47,632 bases of DNA from JAJUFS01 sp964599565 (GTDB lineage Bacteria > Pseudomonadota > Gammaproteobacteria > Natronospirales > JAJUFS01), in contig CAZRFE010000010.1 in NCBI GenBank assembly GCA_964599565.1, forward strand, positions 1 to 47,632, written 5' to 3'. The position numbers and the translations under genes are program-made. Positions 16,956-24,654 of this stretch are shown here, in pieces (the first letter of the stretch is position 1; every line of letters starts with the position of its first letter). A model generated the notes under the pieces. The model worked only from the letters and a program-made list of their open reading frames with translations. It was not told where the DNA came from and made no database searches.

Positions 16956-18136
16956 CGCGGTGATCCCGATTTCATCAATGCGCCCATCGCGCGAATCATC
17001 CACGCATTGCACCAGCGCATCAGCGTGAAGCGCTTGGTGTACCAGCGGGTCTGCTGGTAATGGAACCGCCCGGAAGGGTGATAGAGATGCGCGCTCGTCC
17101 ACGCCATGATCCTTTCTGCCATGCCGGGGTAATCATGCGAATGGCGCGCGAATGTCAGTATGCCTTGCGCGGCACCATGAACGTCATGCGGATAATCCTT
17201 GTCGCTCATCCAGCGCGGTGATCCGTCCGCATTGAAAAGCTTCCGTGCGTAGAACGCGAGACCATCGGCATAAACGTCGTCGTATGAGCTGTCGCCCGTC
17301 GCCTCGCGGTAGCGGTCGAGCGCATCGAGAATGAACCCGGTGTGGTAGTTGTCATGGCGGATCAGCGAGTCTTCCGGCGGGTCGGTGTAGTACCAGGCGC
17401 CATAGTCCGTCTGGCGCTGTACGACGTAGCGAACAAGCCGCCTGGAAGTGCCGGCCATCTCCGTATCCCCGGTCAGTGCGCTCGTTTGGGCCAGGACGGC
17501 GCCAATCAGTATGCTCACATCCATGACGCGCATGGTCATGTCGACCGGCATGTAGCTCAGGCACAGCTCGTCATCCGTGTCCTTGAGACGCTTCAGGTCA
17601 TGAAGAAAGAAACCGGTAGCGCGCTCGACGATAGCCAGGTAGCTGTCGCGCTGGGCAAGCGCATGCAGGCGCAGGAAAGCTTCGCAGACGAAACTGGTGA
17701 CGACGGCATTCGGCATGCCCGCGGGTGCAAAGAAACCAAGATCCTGCCAGGGGTAGTGGTATCCCCAGCACGCGCCGGACCAGTTGCCCTGCGACTGCAG
17801 CGCTTCAAGATGTGTTGCGAGCAGCGTGGCTTCGTCAAGGTACGCCGCGTTCCCGGTCGCCTCGTAGGCATCGGCGAGTCCCATGATGAACAACGCAAGT
17901 CCTTTCGGATTGTCGGCGGCGCGGATCATGAGCAGCGGCCGGATGTTCACCGGCGAGCGCATCACGGCCTGTATGGCCGCGATTCTCGGCCATCGCGCCC
18001 AGCCAGACAGCGTCATCGTGAGCGCGCTGTTCAGTCCGTCATGCTTGTTGTATCCACGCCATTCGCGTGCGCGCGACCACGACAGCACCGCGTCGAACAT
18101 CTCGTGCAGATTTTCGGTCTCAGCGCGGTGATTCAT
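16952..18136 (-). CDS. Unrecognised probable alpha/alpha-toroid protein in glycan operon
   Basis: 394-residue cytoplasmic-looking protein with no signal peptide or membrane segment. It is rich in aromatic residues and shows spaced helical repeats with motifs like GLADAYEATGN, LDALDRYREATGD and YHTGFILDAL. This pattern is typical of (alpha/alpha)6 barrels such as glycoside hydrolases, epimerases and lyases of the six-hairpin type. Conserved-looking polar sites include GYNKHDGLNSAL near the N-terminus, WGYHYPWQD in the middle and DYPHDVHGAAQGI near the end. It overlaps asnB by 17 bases and GT9 by a GTGA. I cannot assign a reaction; a sugar epimerase or a glycan-trimming enzyme are the likely options. 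Confidence 0.6.
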   Translation of the reverse strand: MNHRAETENLHEMFDAVLSWSRAREWRGYNKHDGLNSALTMTLSGWARWPRIAAIQAVMRSPVNIRPLLMIRAADNPKGLALFIMGLADAYEATGNAAYLDEATLLATHLEALQSQGNWSGACWGYHYPWQDLGFFAPAGMPNAVVTSFVCEAFLRLHALAQRDSYLAIVERATGFFLHDLKRLKDTDDELCLSYMPVDMTMRVMDVSILIGAVLAQTSALTGDTEMAGTSRRLVRYVVQRQTDYGAWYYTDPPEDSLIRHDNYHTGFILDALDRYREATGDSSYDDVYADGLAFYARKLFNADGSPRWMSDKDYPHDVHGAAQGILTFARHSHDYPGMAERIMAWTSAHLYHPSGRFHYQQTRWYTKRFTLMRWCNAWMIRAMGALMKSGSPR

Positions 18137-19958
18137 TGTCTTCGAACACGTCCAGCCACAGATGCGTCATGAGCATCAGGTACAACATCATGAAATGCCA
18201 GCGCCAGGCGCGGCGCGGTGGAAGGCGCCGCAGTGCCGCAACGGTATCCGGATTGAAGACGCCCATCCTTCTTACGCGTTCATCGCTCAACCATTCATCG
18301 GCGACAGTGCGCAGGCCAGCATGGAAAAAGCGCGGCGCATCGACCTGGAAACCGCTTTTCGGCCGCGACAGGATTTCCTTCGGCAGCAGTGCTCCGATGC
18401 GTTCGCGAAACCATGCCTTGGGACGTCGCGCGGGCATCAGTTCTTCCATGCTGTAACGGCTTGCGTAATCGTGCACGAGAGAATCGACGAACGGCACGCG
18501 TGCTTCGAGCCCGAAACGCATGGCGACGCGATCTTCCTGCCAGAGCAGGTCGTTCACCATCTTCTGTTCCCATTCGAAACGACGCATGGCTTCCAGCGGT
18601 GTTGCGTCCGGCCACAGCGCCGTCAGTGTTTCGAAGGCATCGGGCAGTTGCGCGTCGAGCAGTCGTGGTCCGTAGAGCCATCGGCGGCGCTCGGGCGAAT
18701 CCCACACGTTGCGCAGCAGTCCATAAGCCCGGGCAGCATCGCCGTGTGCTGCCAGCATGCGAAACGCGCGTTCAGGTTCTGTCCATGGCGTACGTCTCCA
18801 TGCGGCAATATGCGCGCCCGCATGGGCGAACGCCGCGGGAACACGGTTGCCGAAATGCATGGCGCGGCTGTAGATGCCATGTGCGTTGTAACCGGCAAAC
18901 AACTCGTCGCCACCGAGCCCTGACAGCACGACCTTCACGTCCCGCGAGGCGCGTTCCGCAAGTCCGTCGAGTTGCAGCGCATTGATCTTTGGAACTTCAA
19001 GGTGCCAGACAAGCGCGCGCAGGCGTTCCACGTCTGCACCAGGAGCGTCGGCAGCATGATTGGGCACATGAAGCAGCGCGGCCGTGCGCCGTGCATTCGC
19101 CGCTTCCCCGGGATCGTCGCCGACATCCAGCGTGTACGTTGCATGCAGCCCGCCGTGCCGCTGCGCAAGGCTTGTCACGGTTGCCGAGTCGAGCCCGCCG
19201 GAAAGATAGGCAGCGACCGGCACGTCGGATTCCAGGTGGGCGAGAACGCTGTCGGACAGTACTTCAATGAGATCGTCGTCGCCGGTCGTGCAGGCCACGG
19301 GCTTGATGTGGCCGGTGCAGTCAATGCGCCCGTTGTGCCATTCCATGATCTTTCCGGGCGCGAGCTGCTCGATGCCTTGAAACAGGCTGCCGTTGCCGGG
19401 CAGATACCGGAAGTTCATCACGAGGTGCAGTGATGCGGCATCGAGCGGCGCGGGCGCCAGCCGCCGCAGTGCCTTGGCCTCCGACGCGAACGCCGTGCGG
19501 CCATCCGGCAGCGCGGTGAGAAACAACGGCTTGATGCCGAGCGGGTCACGGGCGAGCACTCCGCGCTGGCGTGACGCGTCCCAGATGGCGAATGCGTACA
19601 TCCCGCGCAGACGGTTGAAGAACGCGGTGCCATGACGGTGATAGCCGGCGACGATGACTTCCGCGTCCGAGTGCGATCTGAAACGCACGCCTTCCGCGGC
19701 AAGCGCGCTGCGCAAGGCGCGATAGTTGTAGATCTCGCCGTTGTAGACCATGACGCAGGCGGAATCCGGCGCCGTGATCGGCTGTTCACCACCGCGCGGA
19801 TCGATGATGGCAAGCCGCGTGTGTCCGAGTGCCGCGCGCTCGTACAGTCGCGATCCCTGTCCGTCCGGTCCCCGGTGCTGCAGCAGCTGCGCCATCTCCT
19901 GCAGCTCGTGCAACCCGCGTTCCGGTGTGTTTCCGAACCACCCGAAGATGCCGCACAT
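18120..19958 (-). CDS. AsnB-type glutamine amidotransferase (glycan-associated)
   Basis: 612-residue protein of the glutamine-hydrolysing asparagine synthase family. It begins MCGIFGWFG, so Cys2 is the class II glutaminase nucleophile, followed by QHRGPDGQG and NGEIYNYR. The synthase half has the PP-loop SGGLDS (253-258) and LSGLGGDELFAGY. The family includes true asparagine synthetases but also enzymes that amidate uronic acids in surface glycans. Placement between glycosyltransferases favours the second role. It begins one base after the previous stop (TGACATG). I leave the gene symbol blank because sequence alone does not separate the two functions. Confidence 0.85.
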   Translation of the reverse strand: MCGIFGWFGNTPERGLHELQEMAQLLQHRGPDGQGSRLYERAALGHTRLAIIDPRGGEQPITAPDSACVMVYNGEIYNYRALRSALAAEGVRFRSHSDAEVIVAGYHRHGTAFFNRLRGMYAFAIWDASRQRGVLARDPLGIKPLFLTALPDGRTAFASEAKALRRLAPAPLDAASLHLVMNFRYLPGNGSLFQGIEQLAPGKIMEWHNGRIDCTGHIKPVACTTGDDDLIEVLSDSVLAHLESDVPVAAYLSGGLDSATVTSLAQRHGGLHATYTLDVGDDPGEAANARRTAALLHVPNHAADAPGADVERLRALVWHLEVPKINALQLDGLAERASRDVKVVLSGLGGDELFAGYNAHGIYSRAMHFGNRVPAAFAHAGAHIAAWRRTPWTEPERAFRMLAAHGDAARAYGLLRNVWDSPERRRWLYGPRLLDAQLPDAFETLTALWPDATPLEAMRRFEWEQKMVNDLLWQEDRVAMRFGLEARVPFVDSLVHDYASRYSMEELMPARRPKAWFRERIGALLPKEILSRPKSGFQVDAPRFFHAGLRTVADEWLSDERVRRMGVFNPDTVAALRRLPPRRAWRWHFMMLYLMLMTHLWLDVFEDNESPR

Positions 19959-19959
19959 G

Positions 19960-20988
19960 TCAGCGCACCTCGGCGAGAATCCGGTTCGCGACGAAGTCCG
20001 GCACGGCGATCTTGTCTCGCAGCAACTGTTCGCGTGCTGCCTGGTAATCGGCACGCGGCCGCGCGAGCAGGTCGTCGATCGCGATCGCCAGCGGTTCCCA
20101 TTCGAGCCGGCGAACGTTGCGAACCAGTCCGTAACGCTTCTCCTGTTCGTCCGTGTATCCGCGACCGGTCCATGCCGCGTAGATCGCGGGCGTGCCGAGC
20201 ACCGCGCATTCCGATGCCATGGTCGCGCTTTCGCCGACAAACGCGCGACAGGATGCCAGCACGTGGTGAACGTCCTTGACTGCGCCGCGGTAGCGGTAGC
20301 GATCGAAGCGTGACGGCAGCGGCGCTTCCGACGAGATCAGCACGGTCCCGGCGGGTTCGAGGCGGTCGATCACCTTCTGCAGCAGCGTTTCGTTCCAGCC
20401 GCGTTCGCCGATGTCGTGATTCGCCTGCCATGACACAAGGCGCAGAAAGAAGGTGTCGCGGTCGGTGACGCCGTTTCGCGCGGCAACAGCTGCATCGGGC
20501 GTGAACACCGAAGGATGGAGATAGGAAAGTTCGTGGTAGCCGGCATAGCGAACATGATGGCGCGGCAGCCACGCCTGGTAGCAGTCGGGTACGACGACGC
20601 GGGTCGCGAATGGATAGGTGATCAGGTTCTGCAGGTTCGCGTTTTCGGTGTCATAGAAGACGACCGACGGCGTGCGCGTGAAAAACCCGGCGTGAGCCGC
20701 AAAGGTGCCGCCGACCGCCGCGATAACGTCGGGACGTGTCTTCCTGACATGCTTTGCAAGCGCTGAATCGCGCTGGACCAGTTCCCGTGCAAAACCCGCA
20801 AAACCGTGACCGCGCCGCACGGCGATCGCGTGCTGCTCGAAACCGAAGCTCGCCAGCAGTTCACGCGCAAATTCCTTCTCCCGGCTCGTGAAGAGAACCT
20901 CGCAGCCTTCGGCCTTGAGACGCAACGCGGGAAAACGAAAGAAGTGGGCATGCGCAGGATGGCTGATGTCGATCAGGATTCTGGTCAA
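19960..20988 (-). CDS. DUF354 family protein (GT-B-like, sugar-related)
   Basis: 342-residue protein of the DUF354 family, which has the fold of UDP-GlcNAc 2-epimerases and GT-B glycosyltransferases. The start TRILIDISHPAHAHFFRFPALRLKAEG is the family signature, with GFEQHAI, DVIAAVGGTFAAH and SATMASECAVLGTPAI matching GT-B nucleotide-sugar site features. Its start codon is a TTG in a TTGA overlap with the GT2 stop; no better start lies near. Members are common in archaeal and bacterial glycan clusters, without an established reaction. It may be a glycosyltransferase or epimerase of this pathway. Confidence 0.75.
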   Translation of the reverse strand: MTRILIDISHPAHAHFFRFPALRLKAEGCEVLFTSREKEFARELLASFGFEQHAIAVRRGHGFAGFARELVQRDSALAKHVRKTRPDVIAAVGGTFAAHAGFFTRTPSVVFYDTENANLQNLITYPFATRVVVPDCYQAWLPRHHVRYAGYHELSYLHPSVFTPDAAVAARNGVTDRDTFFLRLVSWQANHDIGERGWNETLLQKVIDRLEPAGTVLISSEAPLPSRFDRYRYRGAVKDVHHVLASCRAFVGESATMASECAVLGTPAIYAAWTGRGYTDEQEKRYGLVRNVRRLEWEPLAIAIDDLLARPRADYQAAREQLLRDKIAVPDFVANRILAEVR

Positions 20989-21896
20989 GATGAATTTCCC
21001 GAGTGCGGCCCGCGCGCTTCGCGGTCGGCGAGGTCACGCGATGACAGCTGGTAGATCACGGTGGCTATCTGCTCGGAAACAAGACCGATAAGAAATATCA
21101 GGACGCCAAGCGTCACCAGCAGCGCGCTCATGTTCGTGAACTCGCCGACGGTAATGTAGTTGTGAATGTAGACCGCCATTCCCGCAACCAGGCTCGCGAA
21201 CGACAGCGGGAAGAATATCTTCAGCGGCGAATAGAGCGTTGCGACGCGCGTGATGATGAGCAGGAAACGCAGACCGTCTCGCAAGGGCGAGATATGGCTG
21301 CGGCCTTCGTTCGGCTTGATGTCCAGCGCGCGGTATCTCACCGGGTAGCCGGCTCGGAAGAAGGCCATCGTAATCGTTGTGGGATACGAGAATCCGTTGG
21401 GCAAAAGGTGCAGGAACTGCAGGAACTTCTCGCGTCGAGCGGCGCGGAAGCCGGATGTCAGGTCGTCGATCTGCTGGCCCACCACCCACGATGCCAGCCG
21501 ATTGTAGATCCAGTTTGCGGCAAGACGTCCGGCCGACGATTGTGATTTCGCGACGCGCGCGCCGACGCACATGTCGTAACCCGCCTCGAGTTCCTCGACA
21601 AGCCGGGGCACGTCTTCAGGGGAATGCTGGCCATCGGCGTCCATGAAGACGATGACTTCACCGTGCGCGGCGCGCGCGCCGCTCTTGATGGCGCCACCGT
21701 TGCCTATCGAATAGGGATGGGTGATTGCGGTTGCTCCGTTCCGCGCTGCCACCGCGCTCGTGTCGTCGGTCGACCCGTCATCCACCACGATGATTTCAGC
21801 GTTCGGACAGACCGCGCGCAGCCGCGGCAGGAGCGATTCGAGCGACCTGGACTCGTTGCGAGCCGGCAGAACGATGGAAAGCGGCACATTCACCAT
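20985..21896 (-). CDS. Family 2 glycosyltransferase, DPM1/ArnC-like
   Basis: 303-residue GT-A enzyme. The N-terminal catalytic domain shows LSIVLPARNES, VVDDGSTDDT and the metal-binding FMDADGQHSPED. The last 90 residues contain two membrane helices (about 224-242 and 256-278), as in polyprenyl-phosphate sugar transferases. Such enzymes load a single sugar on undecaprenyl phosphate on the cytoplasmic face, producing the lipid-linked donor used by GT-C enzymes in the periplasm. That role fits the neighbouring TMTC-like gene 15 bases upstream. An AAGGG ribosome site precedes the ATG. The sugar is unknown. Confidence 0.87.
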   Translation of the reverse strand: MVNVPLSIVLPARNESRSLESLLPRLRAVCPNAEIIVVDDGSTDDTSAVAARNGATAITHPYSIGNGGAIKSGARAAHGEVIVFMDADGQHSPEDVPRLVEELEAGYDMCVGARVAKSQSSAGRLAANWIYNRLASWVVGQQIDDLTSGFRAARREKFLQFLHLLPNGFSYPTTITMAFFRAGYPVRYRALDIKPNEGRSHISPLRDGLRFLLIITRVATLYSPLKIFFPLSFASLVAGMAVYIHNYITVGEFTNMSALLVTLGVLIFLIGLVSEQIATVIYQLSSRDLADREARGPHSGNSS

Positions 21897-21911
21897 TGAC
21901 GAAACCCTTGA

Positions 21912-23846
21912 TCAGTTCATTGTGCGTGTGATTTCGTCGCGCAGGCTGCGGACGTCCTGATTGTAAGCGCCGAACGTGTCCGCCGCAGCGGCAATATCGA
22001 GTTCTTCCAGTGCTTCCTTCTTCCGGCCCATCGCCGCCAGCTGTCGCGCAAGGAAGATGCGGAATCGCGGGATGCCGGGGCTGTTCTGCGCGGCGCTCGC
22101 CAGCCAGTACAGCGCCCACTCCGGGTCCTTGCGCACGTCACGGAAGAACTTTGCCGCAACGACCATGACCTCGGAGCGTTGCCGTCCCTGCACGCGCGGG
22201 TTGTCCAGCGCAGCGTGAAGGATTTCCTCGATCTGCGCCGACATGTCCGCACAGCCGATTTCAAGGCACTGGAAAAGGTTGTTGAGATGTCCTGGCGTGT
22301 CTGCCGTCGGCGTGCCGGTACGCAGTCTTTGGAGGATCTCCTCGTACATGTCGTCCGGGAACGGCTTGTCGAGCAGATGCGCGTTCAGGAACCACGTGAT
22401 CAACGCATTGCGGCTGTCCTGGTCGAGCGCCGCCGCATCCTTCAGATGTATCACCGACTCTTCATAGTAGAAATCCGTCCAGCTGGTATCGCCGTTCGCG
22501 CGGGCGCGATGCGCCATGATCATGTACTCGTTGCCGAGTTCGGCTTGCGCGCGTGCGGACGCGGGATGGTGAAAACTTTCAAGCTGGGCAAGCATGAAAG
22601 CATCCGCCCAATGCAGGCTGCGAATCACCGTGAATGCTGCCAGGAAGACGCCGAAGGCCGCCACCGGCAGCCATTCCAGGATCGGTACGCGAAGACGGGT
22701 TGCGAGGTGTTGCATTCCGGCAGCGAACGCGATCAGCAGGCCTGCGGATGGCAGGTAGTTTCGGTGTTCGAAAGCGATTTCCAGTGCGAACACCGTTGAC
22801 TCGAGCAGGTGGCCCGCGAGGAAGAACAGCAGGCCGAAGGCGACAAGCGGCATGCGACGGCGAACCAGGACCGCGAGCGTGACGGTGAAAACCCCGCAAA
22901 GCAGCGCAATGAACGTCGAGAGCGGGGCGAAGAGTCCGGTGGATACCGGAATGTCGTCGAGGAACAGTCCCAGCCGGCCGTGAGACGGGAACATCACTGC
23001 CGCCACGTACTGCCACAGAACGCGCAATTCCGTCAGCAGCCTTTCAACAAGCGTGAAGCTGCGAACCATGTAACCCGCAGCCCAGCGATCCCAGGTCAGG
23101 AAGAAAAGCAGCGACGCGAGAAACACCGCGGCGGCCGCAGCGACGATCACCGCCCGTCTCCAGCGCGGCATTCGGTGACCGGCATCGTCGCGGAAGTCGA
23201 AGATCAGCCATTCAACGAGAACCACGTAGACCGGCAGCAGCAGCGCATTTTCCTTCGACAGCAGGCCGACCAGCCAGAGCAGTGCTGCGATCCCGATCCA
23301 CACCCATCCGCGCGCGCGCGACAGAAAGAAGTGTCTGCGCGCCTGCAGGCAGGCCAGCAGCGCGGCAACCGTGAAGAGCGCGGACAGCAGATTCATTCGC
23401 TGCACGATGTACAGCGTTGATGTCACAGCGATCGGATGCACGGCCCAGGCGAATCCCGCGAGCAGTGCCGCGAGCCGACGCTGGTTGAGGCTGAGGTTCG
23501 AGGATGCGCTCTCGCACAGTCGCAGTACGAGCAGCGTTATCAGCACGGCGGTGACGCCATGCAGGAGAAGATTCGTGAGTTTCAGGCTGAACGGCGTCAG
23601 CCCGAAGACGGCGGCGTTCATTGCAAAACTGAGTGTGCTGACAGGTCGCCCGAACGGACCGGACGTGTTGGTCAGTGCCGCGTGCCTTATGGCTTCCCAC
23701 GTCCAGTCATCGACCTGAAAGGCCGGGTTCTGGGCGATGTTGACGTAGTCGTCAAACAGGAAGGGGCCGTTGACGCCGGGTAACAGTACGGCGACAGCGA
23801 CGGCGGCGATCAGGAACAGGAAGACGGGAAGACGGATAGAACGCAT
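21912..23846 (-). CDS. TMTC-like GT-C membrane glycosyltransferase with TPR region
   Basis: 644-residue membrane protein with about ten hydrophobic helices in residues 1-430 followed by a soluble, helical, TPR-like region (about 440-644). The first loop after helix 1 carries GPFLFDDYVNIAQNPAF, the DD-type metal/donor motif of TMTC/PMT-related O-mannosyltransferases. Further family-like spots are WAVHPIAVTSTLYIVQRMNLLSA, LLSKENALLLP and FEHRNYLPSAG. Such proteins use polyprenyl-phosphate sugars to glycosylate proteins in the periplasm or ER. It is the first gene after the pilin terminator and heads the glycan operon. A pilin-glycosylating role is inference from position; it could instead act on another acceptor. 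Confidence 0.75.
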   Translation of the reverse strand: MRSIRLPVFLFLIAAVAVAVLLPGVNGPFLFDDYVNIAQNPAFQVDDWTWEAIRHAALTNTSGPFGRPVSTLSFAMNAAVFGLTPFSLKLTNLLLHGVTAVLITLLVLRLCESASSNLSLNQRRLAALLAGFAWAVHPIAVTSTLYIVQRMNLLSALFTVAALLACLQARRHFFLSRARGWVWIGIAALLWLVGLLSKENALLLPVYVVLVEWLIFDFRDDAGHRMPRWRRAVIVAAAAAVFLASLLFFLTWDRWAAGYMVRSFTLVERLLTELRVLWQYVAAVMFPSHGRLGLFLDDIPVSTGLFAPLSTFIALLCGVFTVTLAVLVRRRMPLVAFGLLFFLAGHLLESTVFALEIAFEHRNYLPSAGLLIAFAAGMQHLATRLRVPILEWLPVAAFGVFLAAFTVIRSLHWADAFMLAQLESFHHPASARAQAELGNEYMIMAHRARANGDTSWTDFYYEESVIHLKDAAALDQDSRNALITWFLNAHLLDKPFPDDMYEEILQRLRTGTPTADTPGHLNNLFQCLEIGCADMSAQIEEILHAALDNPRVQGRQRSEVMVVAAKFFRDVRKDPEWALYWLASAAQNSPGIPRFRIFLARQLAAMGRKKEALEELDIAAAADTFGAYNQDVRSLRDEITRTMN

Positions 23847-23873
23847 GAGAATCCGCGATCAGACGTGCAAGGC

Positions 23874-23904
23874 AAAAAAAGCCCCATGCAAGGCATGGGG
23901 CTTT
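23874..23904 (-). terminator. Rho-independent terminator of pilin 1
   Basis: A 12-bp perfect stem with a 3-base loop (23878-23889 pairs with 23893-23904) is followed on the minus strand by seven Ts. It lies 18 bases after the pilin stop and 27 bases before the TMTC-like gene. Confidence 0.88.
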
Positions 23905-23922
23905 GTCTCGAAACGAGCTGGA

Positions 23923-24363
23923 TTAGCCGCGGCAGTTCGCCGGGCGGTACTTCTGTACCAGGTCGCCGCCCGTGCAGTCCCACTTCACGCCGGACGCATC
24001 ACCCGTACCCTGGAAGATGATGGTCTTGCCGTCCAGGGCGCCCGAAAGGCTGGCGGACATCGTGTACGTCATCGTCGCGACGTTGGTGCCCGTGCGCGCG
24101 AACGAGATCGTCTTCAGGTACTGCGACTGATTCGCATCGTCGCTGACGCCGGCCTGGGTCGTCGTCTGCGGCATGACGCCCATCGAGACGTAGTACTCGG
24201 AGATCGTGGTCTTGTCCTTCGCGGCAATGCCCATGATTTCAGAGACCTTGGCGCGGGTGATGTAGTCCTGGTAAGCCGGAATCGCGACGGCGGCCAGGAT
24301 GCCGATGATTGCAACCACGATCATCAGTTCGATGAGCGTGAAACCTTTCTGAGTCTTGATCAT
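23923..24363 (-). CDS. pilA: Type IV major-type pilin 1 (PilA family)
   Basis: 146-residue type IVa prepilin. A 7-residue leader MIKTQKG ends at the PilD cleavage site before FTLIELMIVVAIIGILA, with Glu5 of the mature protein present. The globular domain ends with a two-cysteine loop (DCTGGDLVQKYRPANC), the disulfide-closed D-region of pilins. The start is the ATG at 24363, preceded by GGGGA; a longer upstream frame runs through the promoter and is not real. It has its own sigma-54 promoter and terminator, so it is monocistronic. Which of the two pilins is the main fibre subunit cannot be told from sequence. Confidence 0.95.
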   Translation of the reverse strand: MIKTQKGFTLIELMIVVAIIGILAAVAIPAYQDYITRAKVSEIMGIAAKDKTTISEYYVSMGVMPQTTTQAGVSDDANQSQYLKTISFARTGTNVATMTYTMSASLSGALDGKTIIFQGTGDASGVKWDCTGGDLVQKYRPANCRG

Positions 24364-24429
24364 TGCTGTATCCCCATGGGTGGAGTTCATGACAGTTGTC
24401 AGGCGGCTGTGCCACCTGTCCCAAGAAGA

Positions 24430-24445
24430 TGCAATGAGCGTGCCA
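24430..24445 (-). promoter_or_regulatory. Sigma-54 promoter of pilin 1
   Basis: On the minus strand the -24 element TGGCACG and the -12 element TTGCA are present with exact sigma-54 spacing, 66 bases before the pilin ATG. This is a full match to the consensus. Confidence 0.9.
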
Positions 24446-24510
24446 GAACGAGATGCTCGGAAATACAGGAGAATCCAGAGGAATGGCAAAAGTTTGATGT
24501 GCTAAATGCG

Positions 24511-24531
24511 GACAATTGTCAGAAATTGACA
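24511..24531 (-). promoter_or_regulatory. Candidate PilR-binding boxes upstream of pilin 1
   Basis: Three TGTC/GACA boxes lie in 21 bases: a perfect palindrome GACAATTGTC (24511-24520) and a second GACA at 24528-24531. They fall about 90-112 bases upstream of the predicted transcription start, where PilR binds TGTC-type repeats in Pseudomonas aeruginosa. Confidence 0.55.
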
Positions 24532-24600
24532 TTTCGGCAGGCATAGCTCGCGACCGTGTTCCGGACTTTGGAAAAAAAGCACCGTCGCGATGCGCGCATT

Positions 24601-24634
24601 TAAAAGAAAGCTCCGGCTGACGCCGGAGCTTTCT
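24601..24634 (-). terminator. Rho-independent terminator of pilin 2
   Basis: A 13-bp perfect stem (24605-24617 with 24622-24634) and a 4-base TGAC loop are followed on the minus strand by TTTTA, 21 bases after the second pilin's stop codon. It separates the two pilin transcripts. Confidence 0.87.
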
Positions 24635-24654
24635 GGATCACGCAGATGTCGCCC

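Noticed and set aside
18120..19958. Calling the AsnB-type gene a housekeeping asparagine synthetase
   Set aside because: The domains would allow it, but its position inside a tightly coupled glycan operon makes sugar amidation more likely; left undecided in the annotation.
13131..23846. Exosortase/PEP-CTERM polysaccharide locus
   Set aside because: An AsnB-like gene and glycosyltransferases recall such loci, but no exosortase, PEP-CTERM protein or chain-length protein is present.
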